From: Sulfurivirga caldicuralii
Lineage (GTDB): Bacteria; Pseudomonadota; Gammaproteobacteria; Thiomicrospirales; Thiomicrospiraceae
Length of the DNA stretch: 64,000 nucleotides
Reading direction: 5' to 3'
Assembly: GCF_900141795.1 (NCBI RefSeq)
Contig: NZ_FSRE01000003.1
Coordinates: 186,001 to 250,000, forward strand
Position numbers and translations under genes: made by a program. Below the pieces are notes generated by a model, which saw only the letters and a program-made list of their open reading frames with translations, was not told where the DNA came from and made no database searches. Numbering within the stretch: position 1 is the stretch's first letter; the number at the start of each line of letters is the position of its first letter. Below are positions 29,712 to 38,612 of the stretch, one piece after another.

Positions 29712-30675
29712 GATGCTCTTTAGTCGGATTCAGGTTCAAAAGGATGCGCGCCGCCTCGGCGTCCTGCGCAATCTGCGCGCGCAGCGCGTCCAGATCGGAA
29801 AACTTCTGTTCGGGTCGAATGAATTGGGCCAATTTTACCCTGACATGGGCGCCATAGACCATTTTTGCCCAGTCAAACACGTGCACCTCAATGCTGGGAC
29901 GCAGCCCGTCCACCGTGGGACGCACGCCGATATTGGCCACCCCCGGCAGATCCCGCTCGCCGGTTTCGGCGATATCCACGCGCACGGCGAACACGCCCTC
30001 CACCGGCATGCGCTGCCGGCGCGGATTGATATTGAGCGTGGGGAAGCCCAGCTGCCGACCGCGCTTGTGGCCGTGAATGACCCGGCCGGTAAAACCAAAC
30101 GGCCGCCCCTGCAGGCGTTCGGCTTCGCGCAGATCTGGCTTCTGCAGGGCAGCGCGGATGCGTGTGGAACTGACCCGTTCGCCATTGAGCGTGAAGGTGG
30201 GCTGATGGGCCACCTCGAAGCCCGCCTGCGCCCCCAGCGCCTGCAGCAGCTGAAAGTCGCCCCGGCGCCCGGCCCCGAAACGAAAGTCATCCCCCACCGA
30301 GACAAAGCGGATGTGAAGTTGATCCACCAGAATGGTCTGCACGAACTGCTCGGCACTCAGGCCGGCAAAGGCGGCATCAAAGCGCACCATGAGCGCATAG
30401 TCCACCCCCTGCTCGGCCAGCGCCTCCACCTTTTCGCGCAGGTTCATCAGCCGTACCGGTGCCTTGTCCGGCGCAAAAAACTCAATGGGGTGCGGCTCGA
30501 ACAGCATCACCACGGTGGGCAGATTGCGCTGCCGGGCCGCCTGCTTCAGCGCCGCCAGCACATGCTGATGACCGCGGTGCACGCCGTCAAAGTTGCCGAT
30601 GGTAACCGCCGCACCCTGCGCCAGCGGCGCGCAGGCCGAGTGCTGCAGATTGTGCAGGCCGCGAATCAGATGCAT
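29704..30675 (-). CDS. ribF: Bifunctional riboflavin kinase/FAD synthetase
   Basis: Converts riboflavin to FMN and then FAD. The 323-residue product has an N-terminal nucleotidyltransferase domain ([17 protein letters not shown]) and a C-terminal flavokinase domain ([21 protein letters not shown]). Its start abuts the murJ stop, and it overlaps ileS by eight bases. Confidence 0.97.
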   Translation of the reverse strand: MHLIRGLHNLQHSACAPLAQGAAVTIGNFDGVHRGHQHVLAALKQAARQRNLPTVVMLFEPHPIEFFAPDKAPVRLMNLREKVEALAEQGVDYALMVRFDAAFAGLSAEQFVQTILVDQLHIRFVSVGDDFRFGAGRRGDFQLLQALGAQAGFEVAHQPTFTLNGERVSSTRIRAALQKPDLREAERLQGRPFGFTGRVIHGHKRGRQLGFPTLNINPRRQRMPVEGVFAVRVDIAETGERDLPGVANIGVRPTVDGLRPSIEVHVFDWAKMVYGAHVRVKLAQFIRPEQKFSDLDALRAQIAQDAEAARILLNLNPTKEHHG

Positions 30676-32205
30676 TCAATCCTCTCCCCGATAGAGACGC
30701 ACATGGTGCAGGCGTACACCCAACAGCCACAACAGCGCGCCATACAGCGCCACGGCACTGACGACCAGCGCCGCCAGCCAGCCGATGCGATGCCAGGCAT
30801 CCGCACTCAGCCAGTCCGTCGTGGATGGCGTCCAAAGCAGCAGCCACGCCACCATGCCGCCCATGGCCAGGACGCCGCGCCACAATAGCGCACGCCACCC
30901 TTCATGGCGCTCGAAGTGCGTCCCCCGCAGGTGGTGATAGAGTAAGCCGGCATTGACAAAGGCCGCCAGCGAGGTGGCCAGCGCCAGGCCGACATGGGCG
31001 AGCGGAAAGATGAACACCAAATTCAATACCGTATTTACCACCAGTGCAATCACGGCGATGCGCACCGGCGTTTTCATGTCCTTGAGGGCATAGAAGGCCG
31101 GCGCCAGCACCTTCACTAGCATAAAGCCCACCAGACCCAGTGCGTAGGCCATCAGCGCCCGGCTGGACTGCATGACATCCTCGGGCGTAAAGGCGCCATA
31201 CTGAAACAGCGTGGCCAGCAGCGGCGCGGCCAGCAGCATCAGACCGAGAGACGCGGGCACGCCCACCAGCCAGATCAGCCGCAGCGCGGTGTCGATCTGT
31301 GCCCGGTAGGCGTGCCAGTCGGTGCGTGCTGCTGCGCGGCTCAGCCCCGGCAGCGCCACCGTGGCCAGGGCGATGCCGAACACGCCCAACGGAAACTCCA
31401 TCAGACGATCGGCGTAATAGAGCCATGAGACCGAACCAGTGACCAGAAACGAGGCCAGCACGGTGTCGATGAGCAGATTGATCTGCGCCACGGAGACGCC
31501 GAACAGCGCCGGCAGCATCAGCCGCTTGACCTCATTGACGCCCGGATCGTCGATGGGGCGCGGGCGCGGCAGCAGACCGAGCCGCCACAGAAACGGCAGA
31601 TGCAGCGCCAGCTGCAGGATGCCGGCCAACAGGACGCCCCACGCCAGCGCCAGCACGGGAATGTCAAAATGGGGCGACAGGCCAATGGCCGCTGCAATCA
31701 GGGTGAGATTGAGCAACACCGGGGTAAACGCCGGCACGGCAAAGTGGTTGTAGGTGTTGAGGATTGCCGATGACAGGGCGACCAGGGAAATGAACAGCAG
31801 GTAAGGAAAGGTAATGCGCAGCATCTCGGCGGTGAGCTGAAACTTGAACGGCTCTGCGTGAAAGCCGGGCGCAAACAGCCAGATGACCGCATCGCTGAAC
31901 ACCATCCCGATGCCTATCACCAGCAGCAGCGCCATGAGCAGGCGGAAGCTGATGGCATCCACCAGATGGCGCACCCGCTCCATCCCCGCCTTTTCCTTCG
32001 CCTCCGACAACACCGGCACGAACGCCTGCGAAAAGGCCCCCTCGGCGAACAGGCGACGGAAGAAGTTGGGAATCTTGAAGGCGACGAAAAAGGCGTCCGC
32101 CCCGGCACTGGCGCCGAAGTAGCGGGCAATGACCATATCGCGCACAAAACCGAGGATGCGCGAGACCAGGGTCATGCTGCTGACGGTAAACAGGTTCTTG
32201 AGCAC
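30676..32205 (-). CDS. murJ: Lipid II flippase MurJ
   Basis: Polytopic MOP-family protein of 509 residues that flips lipid II across the inner membrane for peptidoglycan synthesis. The start MLKNLFTVSSMTLVSRILGF and RLFAEGAFSQAFVPV are diagnostic, with about fourteen hydrophobic segments along the length. It lies downstream of rpsT, from which it is separated by a terminator, and heads murJ-ribF-ileS-lspA. Confidence 0.97.
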   Translation of the reverse strand: MLKNLFTVSSMTLVSRILGFVRDMVIARYFGASAGADAFFVAFKIPNFFRRLFAEGAFSQAFVPVLSEAKEKAGMERVRHLVDAISFRLLMALLLVIGIGMVFSDAVIWLFAPGFHAEPFKFQLTAEMLRITFPYLLFISLVALSSAILNTYNHFAVPAFTPVLLNLTLIAAAIGLSPHFDIPVLALAWGVLLAGILQLALHLPFLWRLGLLPRPRPIDDPGVNEVKRLMLPALFGVSVAQINLLIDTVLASFLVTGSVSWLYYADRLMEFPLGVFGIALATVALPGLSRAAARTDWHAYRAQIDTALRLIWLVGVPASLGLMLLAAPLLATLFQYGAFTPEDVMQSSRALMAYALGLVGFMLVKVLAPAFYALKDMKTPVRIAVIALVVNTVLNLVFIFPLAHVGLALATSLAAFVNAGLLYHHLRGTHFERHEGWRALLWRGVLAMGGMVAWLLLWTPSTTDWLSADAWHRIGWLAALVVSAVALYGALLWLLGVRLHHVRLYRGED

Positions 32206-32225
32206 CGGGGCAGTCTGCAGAAATA

Positions 32226-32252
32226 AAAAAGCCGGTCAGAGACCGGCTTTAT
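32226..32252 (-). terminator. Rho-independent terminator behind rpsT
   Basis: Stem AAAGCCGGTC / GACCGGCTTT with an AGA loop, followed on the minus strand by TTTTTTATTT. It lies 20 bases after the rpsT stop and before the murJ start. Confidence 0.88.
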
Positions 32253-32272
32253 TGTAGGCAATCAAGTGCGGC

Positions 32273-32548
32273 TTACGCAGCAGACTGCGCCAGCTTTTTC
32301 AGGCCGGCATTCAGACGACGCTTCAGGCGCGCTGCAGTGTTCTTCTGGATAATGCCCTTGCGTGCGACACTGTCCAGCTTGGACTGGGCCTGACGGAATG
32401 CCGCCATGCCGTTTTCGTAGTCACCCGCTTCGATGAAGGCGCGGACTTTCTTCACCAGTGTGCGTGCCGCACCCTTGTGCATGCGGTTGCGCAAACGACG
32501 CTTGGGGTTCTGACGTGCGCGCTTCTTTGCAGATTTGATGTTTGCCAC
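32273..32548 (-). CDS. rpsT: 30S ribosomal protein S20
   Basis: Binds 16S rRNA in the small subunit. A 91-residue, strongly basic helical protein: ANIKSAKKRARQNPKRRLRN at the start and a GIIQKNTAARLKRRLN end. It starts with GTG (E. coli rpsT also uses a non-ATG start), with GGAG 9 bases upstream. Its own terminator separates it from murJ. Confidence 0.96.
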   Translation of the reverse strand: MANIKSAKKRARQNPKRRLRNRMHKGAARTLVKKVRAFIEAGDYENGMAAFRQAQSKLDSVARKGIIQKNTAARLKRRLNAGLKKLAQSAA

Positions 32549-32849
32549 TTGTGGTTCTCCAGTTCAATTCGGTTGCTAAACGTAATGGCCAACGTCGCCG
32601 TACAGTTCGTTTAGTCTGAGAGGAACCGGGAATTATTCATGCATTCTACTTCCATGTCAAGGGGTTGCAGCCCAGGGCATTACCACCATGGCGGCGGCCA
32701 ACCCAGAAGACTGGCCAGTTACACCCCAGAAGGACTGCCCTTCGAACCCCCTCGAACCTATTGATCAGGCGTCGGCCAACGTCCGCTGCCAGGTCTGATC
32801 ATCAGTGAACCCAAAGCGGACAGTTTATGTGCTACAAAACCGGACAGTT
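32549..32849. other. Non-coding stretch between rpsT and the MotB-like gene, with an IS-end-like scar
   Basis: About 300 bases with no gene seen. It should hold the rpsT promoter. Next to the MotB-like stop, CGGACAGTT occurs twice (32817-32825 and 32841-32849) within a segment resembling the end of an insertion sequence. Confidence 0.5.
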
Positions 32850-33605
32850 CTATTTGTTGCTAACAGGGGTTTCAGCCTCTGCAGAGGGGGTCCCCGACTT
32901 TTTCACGACGCGATTTTTTGCCGCCTGCGCTTCGCTGACGAACTGGGCGCTGATGACGATGTCGATGCGGCGGTTGAGCGCCTTGTGCGCAGGGGTATCA
33001 TTGGGCGCCAGCGGCCGGGTATCACCATACCCCACAATGGAAAACAGCGGCCGCGGCAGCAGGGAGGTTTTCTGCAATCGATCGGCGACACGCTCGGCGC
33101 GCAGCGCCGACAGAATCCAGTTGTCGCGCAGCGGCGACGTGGGCGCGATGGGGTCTGCGTCGGTATGCCCTTCCACTTCAATATTTACCTGCCACACCTG
33201 CCCGTACTCCCGAGCGCGCAACACAATCCGCCGCCCTGCGGCAGTCTCCTGCACACTCAACAGCGGCATCAGCCGCAGCACATAGCCCAGTTCGCTCAAC
33301 TGCTCGCGCAGACTGGCACTGGGGACGGCAGAACCACTCTCAAAGGCATCGGAATTGTTGATGCGAATCAACACCCCCCGAGGATCACGCAAGATGCGAA
33401 AGTAGGTAAGCCCTCGCGACCGGACCTCCGCCTGCAGAAAGGCATGGGTCTCGGCCAGCGTGTCATCCACCCACTTCTGCACCCGCGAGATGGCACCGTA
33501 ATTAAGGGCCAGCATCATGATGAAAAAAGTGATCAGCAGCGTAACCGTATCGCCAAAGGATAGCAGCCAGCCCATCTGTGCCCGCGCCCTGACGCCCTCA
33601 GCCAT
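32850..33605 (-). CDS. MotB/OmpA-like stator protein with conserved Asp (second set)
   Basis: A 251-residue protein with one N-terminal membrane helix, SFGDTVTLLITFFIMM. Its Asp aligns with the ion-carrying Asp of MotB. A linker and an OmpA-type peptidoglycan-binding domain follow (VEGHTDADPIAPTSP, ILSALRAERVADRL, NRRIDIVISAQ). The frame opens earlier, but ATG 33605, overlapping the upstream gene by eight bases, gives the normal MotB start. The C-terminal tail KKSGTPSAEAETPVSNK is encoded by repeat copy 3 and runs into an IS-like scar, so it may not be the original end. Confidence 0.85.
   Translation of the reverse strand: MAEGVRARAQMGWLLSFGDTVTLLITFFIMMLALNYGAISRVQKWVDDTLAETHAFLQAEVRSRGLTYFRILRDPRGVLIRINNSDAFESGSAVPSASLREQLSELGYVLRLMPLLSVQETAAGRRIVLRAREYGQVWQVNIEVEGHTDADPIAPTSPLRDNWILSALRAERVADRLQKTSLLPRPLFSIVGYGDTRPLAPNDTPAHKALNRRIDIVISAQFVSEAQAAKNRVVKKSGTPSAEAETPVSNK
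32886..32903 (-). repeat. Dispersed repeat copy 3 (in MotB-like gene, encodes KKSGTP)
   Basis: GGGGGTCCCCGACTTTTT on the plus strand. Read on the minus strand in the frame of the MotB-like gene, it gives KKSGTP, a different frame from the VGDPP copies. The tail CACGACGCGATTTTTTGCC resembles other copies. Confidence 0.88.
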
Positions 33606-34329
33606 CCGTTTCACCTTCTGCCTTGATAAGCTGCGGCTGTAGATACAGCTCCACGCGACGATTGCGCGGATCCATCGGGTCCGGAAACAGGGGGTGCCAG
33701 GCGCCATAGCCGGCAATGGCCCAATAACGGGGCGGGATCGCTGACAGGGCCTGCAAGCGCTTCATCACCGCATGAGCTCGAAACACGCTCAAGGTCACAT
33801 TATCGGGGTAAGGCGCATTAGGGGCGGGTGGCGTGGCATCGGTATGCCCTTCCACCCTTAGGGTCAGCTGCACCCGCAGCCCTTTTCGATGAACGGGCCG
33901 CAACAAAGCGGTGTGAACGCGATCAAACGCTGGCACATCCAGGCTGTGCAAAAAACGCGCGATCTCGCGCAGATAGGGGATAAAGCGGGGGTTCAGCTGG
34001 GCGCGGGCGGAATAAAACAGGGGCTGGTCAGCAAACAGAGCCGGATCCGGATAGAGGCGCACCCCCTTGGGAAAGGCATTTTCCACGCGCAACCAGTCCA
34101 GACCCTCTTCATGCGCATAACGCTGCACGGCTTGCGTCAGATCCTGCAGCATCAGCTGATAGGCGCGCTTTTCCGGCACCCCTTCGAGGATCACCTGCGA
34201 AATCAGCACAATGAAAAAGGCCAGCAGGGTCAGAAAAAGGGAAACGAAGGTCAGCAGCCAGACGCGCTGAAAACGTCCAGACTGATCCGACTCACGGGAA
34301 GAAGGCGATGCCTCCTCGGGTGCAGCCAT
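33598..34329 (-). CDS. MotB/OmpA-like protein lacking the ion-binding Asp (second set)
   Basis: A 243-residue protein with an N-terminal cytoplasmic tail and one membrane helix, LTFVSLFLTLLAFFIVL. In alignment on the AFF motif, Ser stands where MotB has the conserved Asp. The C-terminal OmpA-like domain is kept (LRVEGHTDATPPAPN, LSVFRAHAVMKRL, NRRVELYLQ). It lies between a MotA-like gene (adjacent, no gap) and a second MotB-like gene that keeps the Asp (8-base overlap), so the three are very likely made together. By itself it should not conduct ions; a heteromeric stator is an inference. Confidence 0.82.
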   Translation of the reverse strand: MAAPEEASPSSRESDQSGRFQRVWLLTFVSLFLTLLAFFIVLISQVILEGVPEKRAYQLMLQDLTQAVQRYAHEEGLDWLRVENAFPKGVRLYPDPALFADQPLFYSARAQLNPRFIPYLREIARFLHSLDVPAFDRVHTALLRPVHRKGLRVQLTLRVEGHTDATPPAPNAPYPDNVTLSVFRAHAVMKRLQALSAIPPRYWAIAGYGAWHPLFPDPMDPRNRRVELYLQPQLIKAEGETDG

Positions 34330-35157
34330 TTAGCGCACCTCCTCCAGTTTCTGCGCCAGACGATCATCCACAAACGCCAACAGGCGTTCCTTCAGCATCA
34401 GCGGGCTGTCTCCCCGCTTCAGCGCCACGACGCCTTCCACGACCATTTCCCGATACAGCTGTTCCGCTTCATTGAGCATTTTCAGCTTGCCGGCGATAGG
34501 CATGAACACCAGATTGGAGAGCAGCACGCCATAAAAGGTGGTAACCAGCGCTACCCCCATGCCTGTCATCAGTGAGGCGATCATGTTCTGCGACTCGGCC
34601 GCACCGAAGGCCGCCGCGGCCTGATCACCGCCCTGTGAGGCCATCATCATGATCAATCCCATCACCGTACCCATCATGCCAAACGCCGGTGCATAGGAAG
34701 CCATGGTGAGAAACACTTCTTCACAGACCGACGCCTTGAGCTGCTCCAGCTTGAGGCGAATACCCAACGCCTTGCGCAGACTTTTTTCATCCTGATAAAC
34801 GAGGGCTTCAGAAATGGCAAAGCGCAGAAAGGGCTCATCAATGGTATCCACGAGCCTTTCGATATGAACGAGGCCGTGGCGTTTAACGTCATGGGCCAGT
34901 TCCACCAGCTCTGCAACGACGAACGCCTGATCCGGCACTTCCCGCCAGAAAATACGCCAGAACCCGACAGGGATGCATTTGAGCTGATCCAATGGATAAT
35001 TGACCAGCACTGCCGCAACCACGCCGCCCACCACCAGCAGGAGCGCCTGAATATTAAAAAAGGCGCTGATGATCTGACCCTTTTCAAAATCATACGTCCC
35101 CAGCAGGAGAACGATCAGGCCGATCAGAGCGCCCAAAATGGTCGCGGTTTTACTCAT
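34330..35157 (-). CDS. MotA-like stator protein (second set)
   Basis: A 275-residue MotA/PomA-type protein. Helices 3 and 4 read ASYAPAFGMMGTVMGLIMMM and MTGMGVALVTTFYGVLLSN, the conserved Pro/Gly pattern of ion-driven stators. The N-terminal pair of helices (TILGALIGLIVLLLGTYDF and ALLLVVGGVVAAVLVNYP) resembles the PomA group. It lies eight bases after plsC and directly before two MotB-like genes. It may power the flagellum beside MotAB or another envelope machine. Confidence 0.88.
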   Translation of the reverse strand: MSKTATILGALIGLIVLLLGTYDFEKGQIISAFFNIQALLLVVGGVVAAVLVNYPLDQLKCIPVGFWRIFWREVPDQAFVVAELVELAHDVKRHGLVHIERLVDTIDEPFLRFAISEALVYQDEKSLRKALGIRLKLEQLKASVCEEVFLTMASYAPAFGMMGTVMGLIMMMASQGGDQAAAAFGAAESQNMIASLMTGMGVALVTTFYGVLLSNLVFMPIAGKLKMLNEAEQLYREMVVEGVVALKRGDSPLMLKERLLAFVDDRLAQKLEEVR

Positions 35158-35164
35158 AACTCCC

Positions 35165-36007
35165 TTATGTCACGGCGGGCTCACCTCCAGCTCGGCTTAA
35201 AAGGTGTGCGGCGAACCACGCTTTCATCTGTTGTGCAATCTGTTTCGGCGGCTGACCGTAAAAATTGAACGGCTCGCTGATCACCACCCGAATCGTGCCC
35301 GGGTATTTCAAAAAGCTGTTCTTCGGCCACATTTCACCGGCATTGTGCGCCACCAGATAGCTGGGCACATCAGCCTTGGCCGCCAGCATCGGGCCACCAA
35401 TCTTGATCTCGCCCAGCACGCCCGGCGGCATGCGCGTCCCCTCGGGAAAAATCGCCACCCACAGGCCCGCCTGCAGACGCTTCAATCCTTCGCTGACCAG
35501 TTTCTGCAGTGCCTTTCGCCCCGCCTTGCGGTCCAGCGCAATGGGATGCAACAGCGCCATGCCCCAGCCGAAAAAGGGAATCTGTAGCAACTCCTTCTTC
35601 AGCACATACACCTGCGGCGGGAAAATCGACTGCAGTGCGATCGTCTCCCATGCCGATTCGTGACGAGCAAAAATCAGGCCATTTTTTCGGGTGTCAATAT
35701 TTTTACACCCCTCAACCTGATAGCGAATGCCACAGGTCACCTTGAGCCACCACAGGGTGAACTTGCCCCACAGCGTCATGTAGCGGTAGCGAACCTTAAA
35801 CGAGAACGGCCACAGAAACTGGCCGGTGACGGCAAAAAAGATCATCGAGGCAATCCGCCCGATTTCGAACAGCGTGGAGCGCACCAGCACCACCGGCAGC
35901 CAGCGCTGCCAGCCGCCGGGCGCCGGCGACGCCTCTTGCGGGGCAGGCGGCGAACTCTCGGGCGTTGGCAGTGTGTGCCTGATGGACGACTTTTCCTTTA
36001 CGGACAT
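35165..36007 (-). CDS. plsC: 1-acyl-sn-glycerol-3-phosphate acyltransferase
   Basis: Adds the second acyl chain in phosphatidic acid synthesis at the inner membrane. The 280-residue product has the catalytic motif as ARHESAWET (HX4E in place of HX4D, common in this branch), FPEGTRMPP and a membrane-anchoring helix near 40-65. The Pro-rich N-terminal 35 residues look disordered. The position after gmhB in the glyQ-glyS-gmhB-plsC order is conserved. Confidence 0.93.
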   Translation of the reverse strand: MSVKEKSSIRHTLPTPESSPPAPQEASPAPGGWQRWLPVVLVRSTLFEIGRIASMIFFAVTGQFLWPFSFKVRYRYMTLWGKFTLWWLKVTCGIRYQVEGCKNIDTRKNGLIFARHESAWETIALQSIFPPQVYVLKKELLQIPFFGWGMALLHPIALDRKAGRKALQKLVSEGLKRLQAGLWVAIFPEGTRMPPGVLGEIKIGGPMLAAKADVPSYLVAHNAGEMWPKNSFLKYPGTIRVVISEPFNFYGQPPKQIAQQMKAWFAAHLLSRAGGEPAVT

Positions 36008-36540
36008 AATGCCTCCGCAACGGTAGCAAGGTTGTCATGAACCGGTACGTTCAGGGCAGCAATGTCCTCCGCATGGCTGGCCAGCGTGCGCTCCCCCTTG
36101 CCGCTGCGCACCAGTATGGGCTGCATGCCCACTGCCTGCGCCGCCTGCACATCGCCCCAAGTATCGCCTACAAAGGGCACGCCCGTCAGTTCACAGCCGT
36201 AGCGGGCGGCGATGGCACGCAGCATGCCCGCACCCGGCTTGCGCGCCGGCGAATTGTGATGATCCAGATAGGGAGAGGTGCTGATCCAGTCCACACGACC
36301 ACCCAGCGGCCTCAGCAAGCCCTGCAGCTTCTGGTGCATGGCGCTGAGGGTGGCGTGATCGTAATAGCCGCGCGCGATGCCCGACTGATTGGTGGCCACC
36401 GCCACCGTCCAGCCGGCCCTGTTCAACCTGGCGATCGCCTCCAGACTGCCGGGCACCGGCACCCACTGCTCGGGCGACTTGATAAAGGCGTCGGAGTCTT
36501 CGTTAATGACGCCGTCGCGGTCCAGCACGATAAGGCGCAT
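35998..36540 (-). CDS. gmhB: D-glycero-beta-D-manno-heptose 1,7-bisphosphate 7-phosphatase
   Basis: HAD phosphatase in ADP-heptose synthesis for the LPS core. The 180-residue product starts MRLIVLDRDGVINEDSD (nucleophile Asp in the DxD motif), then has ATNQSGIARGYY and FVGDTWGDVQAA. The Cys/His zinc loop of E. coli GmhB (CxH...CxC) is not present: here the corresponding segment is STSPYLDHHNSPARKPGAG. It overlaps plsC by ten bases and lies two bases after glyS. Confidence 0.92.
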   Translation of the reverse strand: MRLIVLDRDGVINEDSDAFIKSPEQWVPVPGSLEAIARLNRAGWTVAVATNQSGIARGYYDHATLSAMHQKLQGLLRPLGGRVDWISTSPYLDHHNSPARKPGAGMLRAIAARYGCELTGVPFVGDTWGDVQAAQAVGMQPILVRSGKGERTLASHAEDIAALNVPVHDNLATVAEALCP

Positions 36541-36542
36541 GC

Positions 36543-38612
36543 TCAGGCCGACAGCTTGGACAGATCTGCAATCTGATCAAATGCCGCCTTGATCTGCGCC
36601 AGCAGCGCCAGTCGATTGGCACGCAGCGCCGGATCCTCGGCATTGACCATCACATGATCGAAAAAGGCATCCACAACAGGGCGCAGGGTGGCCAGCTGCT
36701 CCATGGCTGCCACGAAGTCACCCGCCTCGATGGCGGCATCTACCTGGGGCTTCAGCTGCATGAATGCCTGCCACAGCTGGCGCTCTTCGTCCGCTTCAAA
36801 GCGGCTTTCATCCACGCTGTCCGGCACCCGCTCCGCTTTTTTGAGAATATTGCCAATGCGCTTGTTGGCCGCCGCCAGGGCTTCGGCGCCCTCCAGCGTG
36901 CTGAAACGGCGCACCGCATCCATGCGACGGGCAAACTGGATCGGCTTGCGGCTGGGCACGGCGCGCACCGCTTCGAACTGCTCGGGCGTGGCGCCCTGCT
37001 CCAGATACCAGGCACGCAGACGGCTGTACATGAAATCGACGATTTCCTCGCGCAGCGCATCGGTATAGTCCACCGCGTCGTGCTGCTTGAGCGCCGCCTC
37101 CACCAGCTCCACCAGGTCCAGATCCAGTTCGTTTTCAATAATGATGCGCAGCGCACCCAGCGCGGCACGACGCAGGCCATAGGGATCCTTGTCGCCGGTG
37201 GGGGCCTCGCCGATGCCGTAAATGCCGGCGATGGTATCCAGCTTGTCGGCAATGGCCAAGGCCTGACTGATGCCGTCAGCCGGCAGGCTGTCGCCGGCAA
37301 AACGCGGCTTGTACTGATCGTCCAGTGCCTGCACCACCTTGGGGTTTTCGCCCTGCGCAAGGGCATAGTAGCGCCCCATGATGCCCTGCAGTTCCGGAAA
37401 CTCGCCTACCATCTCGGTCATCAGGTCACACTTGGACAGGTGGGCAGCCCGTTCGCACAGGGCGGTGTCCTCGCCCAGCAGGCGGCCGATCTTTACAGTC
37501 AGGTTTTCCAGCCGGTCCACCTTGTCCATGAGCGTGCCCAGCTTCTGCTGGAATACCACGGTCTTCAGCCGCGGCAGGAAGTCTTCCAGCGGCTGCTTGC
37601 GGTCCTGATCCCAGAAGAACCTGGCATCGGCCAGACGCGGGCGGATGACGCGCTCGTTGCCGTCGCGCACCGCATCTGGGTTCTTGCTGTCGATATTGGC
37701 GATGGTAATGAAACGGTTGAGCAGCTTACCGTCGCTGTCCACCACGTGGAAATACTTCTGGTGCCCCTTCATGGCCGAAATCAAACACTCCGGCGGCACC
37801 TCGAGGAAAGCCGCGTCGAAGCTGCCCATAATGGCGCGCGGCCACTCGTTCAGGGCCGTGACCTCATCCAGCAGATCGCCGTCGATCACCGCGTGCGCGT
37901 CCACTTCGGCCGCCTTTGCCTGGACCTGCTCGGCAATCTGCGCACTGCGCAGATCAAAATCGGGCTCCACAAAACCCTGCTCGCGCAATACGCGCACATA
38001 GTCATCCGGCTGCTGCAGCGTCAGCGCCTGCGGGGCATGGAAGCGATGACCATGGGTGGCGCGGTCGGCCTCATGCTCCAGAATGGTGGCGGGCACCACA
38101 TTCTCGCCCAGCAGCATCACCACCCAGTGCACGGGGCGCACAAAGGCCGCGTCACGGGCGCCCCAGCGCATGCGCTTTGGAATGGGCAAGCGATCCAGCG
38201 CGGTGCTGACGATTTCCGGCAGCAGCTCCGTGGCGGGCTTGCCCGGCTGCTGCAGGCGATAACCCATCCACACCCCCTTGGGCGTTTCGATTTCGATCAG
38301 CTCATCAGGGGTGACGCCGCAACTGCGCGCAAAGCCTTCCAGCGCCTTGGTGGGCTTGCCGTCGGCATCAAAAGCCGCCTGTTTGGCCGGGCCGCGGCGC
38401 TCAATCTCGCGATCTGCCTGCTGCGTCTGCAAGCCGCGCAGCAGCACGGCCAGTCGGCGTGGCGTGGCATAGGCTTGCGCAAACTCAAACGCCAGTTCGG
38501 CCGCCTCCACCCCCTTGACGATCTCGTCGCGCAGGGCGTCGCGCAGGCGTTTCAGCGCCTTGGGGGGCAGCTCTTCGGTACCCAGTTCGAACAGAAAATC
38601 CTTGCGTTCCAT
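36543..38612 (-). CDS. glyS: Glycyl-tRNA synthetase beta subunit
   Basis: A 689-residue beta chain of the tetrameric (alpha2 beta2) bacterial GlyRS; it binds tRNA-Gly. It starts [20 protein letters not shown], typical of the family, and includes GNERVIRPRLADARFFWDQD and a C-terminal helical anticodon-binding region. The start overlaps the glyQ stop by one base. Confidence 0.97.
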   Translation of the reverse strand: MERKDFLFELGTEELPPKALKRLRDALRDEIVKGVEAAELAFEFAQAYATPRRLAVLLRGLQTQQADREIERRGPAKQAAFDADGKPTKALEGFARSCGVTPDELIEIETPKGVWMGYRLQQPGKPATELLPEIVSTALDRLPIPKRMRWGARDAAFVRPVHWVVMLLGENVVPATILEHEADRATHGHRFHAPQALTLQQPDDYVRVLREQGFVEPDFDLRSAQIAEQVQAKAAEVDAHAVIDGDLLDEVTALNEWPRAIMGSFDAAFLEVPPECLISAMKGHQKYFHVVDSDGKLLNRFITIANIDSKNPDAVRDGNERVIRPRLADARFFWDQDRKQPLEDFLPRLKTVVFQQKLGTLMDKVDRLENLTVKIGRLLGEDTALCERAAHLSKCDLMTEMVGEFPELQGIMGRYYALAQGENPKVVQALDDQYKPRFAGDSLPADGISQALAIADKLDTIAGIYGIGEAPTGDKDPYGLRRAALGALRIIIENELDLDLVELVEAALKQHDAVDYTDALREEIVDFMYSRLRAWYLEQGATPEQFEAVRAVPSRKPIQFARRMDAVRRFSTLEGAEALAAANKRIGNILKKAERVPDSVDESRFEADEERQLWQAFMQLKPQVDAAIEAGDFVAAMEQLATLRPVVDAFFDHVMVNAEDPALRANRLALLAQIKAAFDQIADLSKLSA

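Noticed and set aside
32850-35157. Zorya anti-phage system (ZorA/ZorB are MotA/MotB-like)
   Set aside because: No ZorC, ZorD or ZorE gene lies beside the trio, and the neighbours are glyQS, gmhB and plsC.
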